DNA of 64,000 nt from Winogradskyella eckloniae. GTDB lineage: Bacteria; Bacteroidota; Bacteroidia; Flavobacteriales; Flavobacteriaceae. Positions 63,840 through 64,000 of this stretch are shown here, in pieces (within the stretch, counting starts at the first letter, position 1; every line of letters starts with the position of its first letter). The stretch covers positions 1 to 64,000 of the forward strand of contig NZ_JABRWP010000009.1 in the NCBI RefSeq assembly GCF_013249045.1. Direction: 5' to 3'. The position numbers and the translations under genes are program-made. The notes under the pieces are model-generated. The model searched no databases, had not been told where the DNA came from, and worked only from the letters and a program-made list of their open reading frames with translations.

Positions 63840-64000
63840 TTAAAAGAATTTTAAACCAAATACAACTGCATCACTTATAAATCCGCTTTGGTAAGAACGT
63901 AAATAATCGACTCTTAAGAAACGCCATTTTCCCCAGCCAATATTATCTAGACCAATAGAATATTCTTGATAAGGTTTAAAATCTGGTTGTGCCAATAGGT
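63840..64000 (-). CDS. C-terminal end of a DUF5686-like outer-membrane protein (partial)
   Basis: An open frame enters from the right edge and stops with TAA at 63842-63840. The last 52 residues read LLAQPDFKPYQEYSIGLDN, then GWGKWRFLRVDYLRS, YQSGF and end in AVVFGLKFF. Alternating aromatic residues and a terminal Phe are typical of an outer-membrane beta-barrel end, and the pattern matches the large DUF5686/carboxypeptidase-regulatory-like proteins of flavobacteria from memory. Most of the gene lies outside the window. Confidence 0.7.
   Translation of the reverse strand, partial: LLAQPDFKPYQEYSIGLDNIGWGKWRFLRVDYLRSYQSGFISDAVVFGLKFF

Overview
The window is a piece of a low-GC Bacteroidota chromosome, almost certainly from the Flavobacteriaceae and probably a marine genus. 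Several independent signs agree: promoters of the TAnnTTTG type instead of a sigma70 TATAAT box, three secreted proteins ending in type IX secretion (T9SS) sorting domains, a TonB-dependent receptor paired with a DUF4249-type lipoprotein, a short Bacteroidota-type RNA polymerase omega subunit, a monomeric NADP isocitrate dehydrogenase and a GAPDH with a long N-terminal extension. I cannot name the species from sequence alone.

Layout. 1-120: 3' end of a 5S rRNA (end of an rRNA operon) and its terminator. 174-14556: mostly minus-strand genes: murQ, an outer-membrane receptor pair, icd, a pentapeptide-repeat protein, rplS-trmD, a thioredoxin-like protein, GAPDH and a DegP-type protease. Two of the few large gene-free stretches lie here (7560-8260 and 11163-11549), and they share a degenerate repeat. 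14690-18742: plus-strand dapF-GNAT-mltG-DUF2279 group and a lysozyme-fold gene. 18761-22855: minus strand, ending with dnaA, whose leader carries a terminator-like hairpin. 23056-28820: thioesterase, YigZ, secreted arylsulfotransferase-like protein, then the minus operon lipoprotein-ribD-HAD-EamA. 28838-42319: plus-strand housekeeping run (prmC, ligA, dapA, bamD, rpoZ, coaBC, recN, fabI), interrupted by a minus-strand pair that looks like a split 5'-nucleotidase. 42559-46677: a 1372-residue modular secreted protein. 46796-52204: glycosyltransferase, YbbR-like protein, coaE, a two-component system and a VanZ protein. 52207-61401: minus-strand miaA, K+ channel, DUF3857 protein, exonuclease/GIY-YIG nuclease, YggS, DUF1015, 3-hydroxyacyl-CoA dehydrogenase and an oxidoreductase. 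61553-64000: pcm, then three small exported proteins and the C-terminus of a DUF5686-like outer-membrane protein.

Most of the window is ordinary core genome. I found no prophage, insertion sequence, CRISPR array, restriction system or recognisable defence island. The most interesting signals are small: (a) an exonuclease/GIY-YIG gene whose DEDDh motif I lies upstream of any ATG, GTG or TTG start; (b) a terminator-like hairpin between the likely dnaA promoter and dnaA; (c) two intergenic regions that share ordered blocks of sequence and may be copies of an undescribed element or RNA; (d) a double-palindrome insertion read in frame inside prmC; (e) palindromic repeats on both sides of the 3-hydroxyacyl-CoA dehydrogenase gene; (f) promoters so close to start codons that the mRNAs should be leaderless.
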